From: Streptomyces katrae
GTDB taxonomy: Bacteria; Actinomycetota; Actinomycetes; Streptomycetales; Streptomycetaceae
DNA length: 6,927 bases
Assembly (NCBI RefSeq): GCF_000966975.1
Contig: NZ_JZWV01000333.1
Coordinates: 1 to 6,927 of the forward strand
Direction of reading: 5' to 3'
Shown: one piece after another, positions 4,854-6,927 of the stretch
How positions within the stretch are numbered: position 1 is the first letter of the stretch
Layout: each line of letters starts with the position of its first letter
Notes under the pieces: generated by a model
Database searches by the model: none
Seen by the model: the letters and a program-made list of their open reading frames with translations, nothing else
Told to the model about the DNA's origin: nothing
Translations under genes and position numbers: made by a program

Positions 4854-5010
4854 ACATCGGCTCCCAAACCGGACGGATGTGGGCCGAACGGCTGATGAAT
4901 GCCGTCTTCCATCCATCCGATAGCCTCTGCCGACAGCCGCAGCCCGCAGCCGCCGTGCCGCCGCGCTTTCTGCAGCCGCCCACGAGGCGCCCGCCCGGAA
5001 TGTTCGTTGC
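4854..5010. other. Intergenic stretch before the CDP-alcohol transferase operon
   Basis: It holds no gene I can support. It contains a CGGATG/CATCCG inverted pair about 30 bases apart (near 4874-4919), repeated GCAGCC-type short motifs (about 4935-4980), and must contain the promoter of the operon starting at 5026; TAGCCT at 4921-4926 fits TANNNT but has no partner -35. Confidence 0.35.
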
Positions 5011-5016
5011 AAGGAG
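5011..5016 (+). promoter_or_regulatory. Ribosome binding site supporting a CTG start
   Basis: AAGGAG lies nine bases before CTG 5026. In the coding frame an in-frame TGA at 5017-5019 bars any earlier start, and no ATG, GTG or TTG occurs in that frame until GTG 5170, so this site is the main evidence for initiation at CTG. Confidence 0.6.
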
Positions 5017-5025
5017 TGAGTCCGT

Positions 5026-6801
5026 CTGTCGACCGTCATCCTCACCGGCCTGCCGGTCCCCGGATCACCGCTTGAAGACGAGCTCCGTTCGCTCGGTTTC
5101 GACGTCCGCGCGGTCCCCGCTCCCGAAGACGCCCCCGCGGCGCTGGCCGGCGTACCGGCCGGGCAGCGGGTGGCCGTCGTCGACAGCGGCTTCGTCGGGC
5201 ACCCGCACGCGCTGCGCCTCGCGCTGACCGACCCGCGCTTCGACGCCTGCGCCGTGACCGGCGCCTTCGCCGTCCAGCCCGGCGCCCGGGCCGCCCTGGA
5301 GCGGGCCGCCGCGCTCACCCCGGACGGCGAGGGCCCGTACGCGGACCGGCTCGCCGCGGCCGTCGAGGCCTCCGGGACCGCCGTCCAGCGCCCCGAGCTC
5401 GGCACCCTGGTCGCCGCCGTGCCCTCCGGTGCGGCGGAGCGCGCCGAGGCCCTGGCCGCCGTCGCGGCCGTGGACGACGAGGCCGTCCGGCTGCGCAGCG
5501 CCGTGAAGGCCCGGGACGGGTTCTTCACCACCTTCTTCATCAGCCCGTACTCGCGCTACATCGCCCGCTGGTGCGCACGCCGCGGCCTGACCCCGAACCA
5601 GGTCACCACCGCCTCCCTGCTCACCGCGCTGCTCGCGGCGGGCTGCGCCGCCACCGGCGAGCGCTGGGGCTACGTCACCGCGGGCGTGCTGCTGCTCGTC
5701 TCCTTCGTCCTGGACTGCACCGACGGGCAGCTCGCCCGCTACTCGCTGCAGTACTCGACGATGGGCGCCTGGCTGGACGCGACCTTCGACCGGGTCAAGG
5801 AGTACTCCTTCTACGCCGGGCTCGCGCTCGGCGCGGCCCGCGACGGCGACGACGTCTGGGCGCTCGCGCTCGGCTCGATGATCCTCATGACCTGCCGGCA
5901 CGTGGTCGACTTCTCCTTCAACGAGGCCAACCACGACGCCACCGCCAACACGAGCCCCACGGCCGCCCTCTCGGACCGGCTCGACAGCGTCGGCTGGACC
6001 GTCTGGGTCCGGCGGATGATCATCCTGCCGATCGGCGAGCGCTGGGCGATGATCGCGGTCCTGACCGCCACGACCACCCCCCGGATCGTCTTCTACGCCC
6101 TGCTCATCGGCTGCGCCTTCGGCGCGCTGTACACCACCGCCGGACGCGTCCTGCGCTCGGTGACCCGCCGGGCGAAGAGGACCGACCGGGCCGCGCAGGC
6201 CCTGGCCGACCTCGCCGACTCCGGCCCGCTCGCGGAGCTGGTCGCCAAGGCCGCCTCCCGCCCCAGGCCCCTCCCGCGGCTGCCCTTCGCCGTGCTCGGC
6301 GCGGCGCTGGTGGTCGGCGTCGCCTGGTACGAGCCCTTCGGCAGCACCACGGTGATCTACGCCGCCCTGATCTACGCCCTGCTCAGCGGCGTCGCGGTCG
6401 GGATCCCGCCGCGCGGGCCGCTGGACTGGCTGCTGCCCCCGCTGTTCCGGGCCGCCGAGTACACCACCGTGCTCGTCCTCGCCGTCAAGGCGGACGTCCC
6501 CGGGGCCCTTCCGGCCGCATTCGGACTGGTCGCGGCGGTCGCCTACCATCACTACGACACGGTCTACCGCATCCGCGGTGGCTCGGGGGCTCCCCCGCGC
6601 TGGCTGGTGCGGGCGACGGGTGGTCACGAGGGCAGGGTCCTGCTGACCGTGGTCCTGGCCGCCGTCCTCGCCCGTGAGGCGTTCCCCGTCGCGCTCACGG
6701 CCGTGGCCGTGTTCGTGGCTCTGGTGGTGCTCGTGGAGAGCATCCGCTTCTGGGTCTCCGCCGGAGCACCCGCCGTACACGACGAAGGAGAACCCGCATG
6801 A
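5026..6801 (+). CDS. CDP-alcohol phosphatidyltransferase with N-terminal nucleotidyltransferase-like region and C-terminal membrane domain
   Basis: A membrane enzyme expected to move a phosphoalcohol from a CDP-alcohol to a hydroxyl acceptor. The 591 residues hold three parts. Residues 1-165 are soluble, starting MSTVILTGLPVPG. Then DGFFTTFFISPYSRY leads into ARRGLTPNQVT and the CDP-alcohol transferase core, whose signature DG-xx-AR-x8-G-xxx-D-xxx-D is complete (Asp233, Gly234, Ala237, Arg238, Gly247, Asp251, Asp255). From about 340 on, some six further hydrophobic segments form a second membrane region without a motif I know. The join resembles that of archaeal bifunctional inositol-phosphate cytidylyltransferase/di-inositol phosphate synthases, and the N-terminal part may be a decayed nucleotidyltransferase. 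The best start is CTG 5026 with AAGGAG nine bases upstream; GTG 5170 would cut 48 conserved-looking residues. Its TGA overlaps the next ATG (ATGA), implying coupled translation. Confidence 0.85.
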   Translation: MSTVILTGLPVPGSPLEDELRSLGFDVRAVPAPEDAPAALAGVPAGQRVAVVDSGFVGHPHALRLALTDPRFDACAVTGAFAVQPGARAALERAAALTPDGEGPYADRLAAAVEASGTAVQRPELGTLVAAVPSGAAERAEALAAVAAVDDEAVRLRSAVKARDGFFTTFFISPYSRYIARWCARRGLTPNQVTTASLLTALLAAGCAATGERWGYVTAGVLLLVSFVLDCTDGQLARYSLQYSTMGAWLDATFDRVKEYSFYAGLALGAARDGDDVWALALGSMILMTCRHVVDFSFNEANHDATANTSPTAALSDRLDSVGWTVWVRRMIILPIGERWAMIAVLTATTTPRIVFYALLIGCAFGALYTTAGRVLRSVTRRAKRTDRAAQALADLADSGPLAELVAKAASRPRPLPRLPFAVLGAALVVGVAWYEPFGSTTVIYAALIYALLSGVAVGIPPRGPLDWLLPPLFRAAEYTTVLVLAVKADVPGALPAAFGLVAAVAYHHYDTVYRIRGGSGAPPRWLVRATGGHEGRVLLTVVLAAVLAREAFPVALTAVAVFVALVVLVESIRFWVSAGAPAVHDEGEPA

Positions 6802-6927
6802 TCGGCCTTGTACTCGCTGCCGGTGCCGGACGCCGTCTGCGTCCCTACACCGACACCCTGCCCAAGGCGCTCGTGCCCGTCGGCCCCGAAGGCCGGGAGG
6901 ACAGCCTCACCGTCCTCGACCTGACCC
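6798..6927 (+). CDS. Sugar/polyol-phosphate nucleotidyltransferase (partial, 5' end)
   Basis: The first 43 codons before the window edge. They read MIGLVLAAGAGRRLRPYTDT then LPKALVPVGP, the nucleotide-binding signature of NTP transferases (LAAGxGxRxxPxTxxxPKxLxPV), with Arg12/Arg13 and Lys23 in the expected places. Family members activate sugar, choline or inositol phosphates with CTP, UTP or dTTP; which one cannot be read here, but partnership with a CDP-alcohol transferase makes CTP likely. ATG 6798 shares ATGA with the preceding stop and has AAGGAG (6785-6790) seven bases upstream, so the two proteins should be made in linked amounts. Confidence 0.9.
   Translation, partial: MIGLVLAAGAGRRLRPYTDTLPKALVPVGPEGREDSLTVLDLT

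Noticed and set aside
4997..5022. SigR/ECF-type promoter GGAAT before the CDP-alcohol transferase gene
   Set aside because: No GTT at the required 18-19 base spacing, and it would overlap the ribosome binding site.
4877..5227. 116-codon plus-strand ORF overlapping the transferase start
   Set aside because: Ser/Pro/Arg-rich, no ribosome site, and out of frame with clear coding sequence.
5065..6780. 571-codon open frame on minus opposite the CDP-alcohol transferase
   Set aside because: Composition is Gly/Arg/Asp/Glu/Gln repeats typical of the antisense of a G+C-rich gene, with no domain; the plus frame has a full CDP-alcohol transferase signature and membrane segments.
1..6927. Insertion sequences, CRISPR arrays, tRNA or rRNA genes, attachment sites
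   Set aside because: Looked for transposase motifs, regularly spaced repeats, tRNA CCA-ended cloverleafs and conserved rRNA sequence; none seen.

Overview
The window has very high G+C with a strong third-position G/C bias, GGAGG-type ribosome sites, leaderless-type promoters and Streptomyces-like protein sequences, so it is most likely Streptomyces or a close actinobacterial relative. From memory, type I isopentenyl diphosphate isomerase in S. coelicolor (SCO6750) lies a few genes from the hopanoid cluster (SCO6759-6771). The idi, acetyltransferase and CDP-alcohol transferase order here may be that neighbourhood, but no search was possible.

Layout. The left edge (1-156, minus) is the N-terminus of a membrane transporter, probably ArsB/SLC13-like. 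After a roughly 290-base gene-free, structured stretch comes a DJ-1/PfpI family gene on plus (493-), resembling isonitrile hydratase. Convergent with it is a crotonase (enoyl-CoA hydratase superfamily) gene on minus (1106-1883), whose frame is broken by a perfect 22-bp tandem duplication. Divergent from the crotonase is a six-helix HdeD/DUF308 membrane protein (1959-2624), followed by a small HATPase_c anti-sigma-like protein (2755-3249). Convergent with that is type I idi (3301-3903, minus), then a GNAT acetyltransferase (4033-4665, minus) and a 26-codon small ORF with a good ribosome site (4733-4813, minus). The right end is a plus-strand operon: a 591-residue CDP-alcohol phosphatidyltransferase fusion apparently starting at CTG (5026-6801), overlapping by ATGA the start of a sugar/polyol-phosphate nucleotidyltransferase cut by the window edge (6798-).

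How the genes work together. The right-hand operon encodes a CDP-activating enzyme and a CDP-alcohol transferase side by side. This is the logic of the archaeal and thermophile bifunctional inositol-phosphate cytidylyltransferase/di-inositol-phosphate-phosphate synthase, but split between two genes, and it points to an uncharacterised phospholipid head group or phosphodiester solute. Idi supplies DMAPP/IPP balance for isoprenoids. The HATPase protein probably belongs to the large actinobacterial set of anti-sigma-like regulators. The left half looks like a set of independent genes.

Most noteworthy points: the 22-bp duplication that breaks the crotonase, with an exactly restored reading frame when one copy is removed; the DJ-1 gene, which misses by one base a stop codon inside a palindrome shared with the crotonase stop; two genes whose best start is CTG; a crotonase lacking both classical catalytic glutamates; and the split activation/transfer operon.
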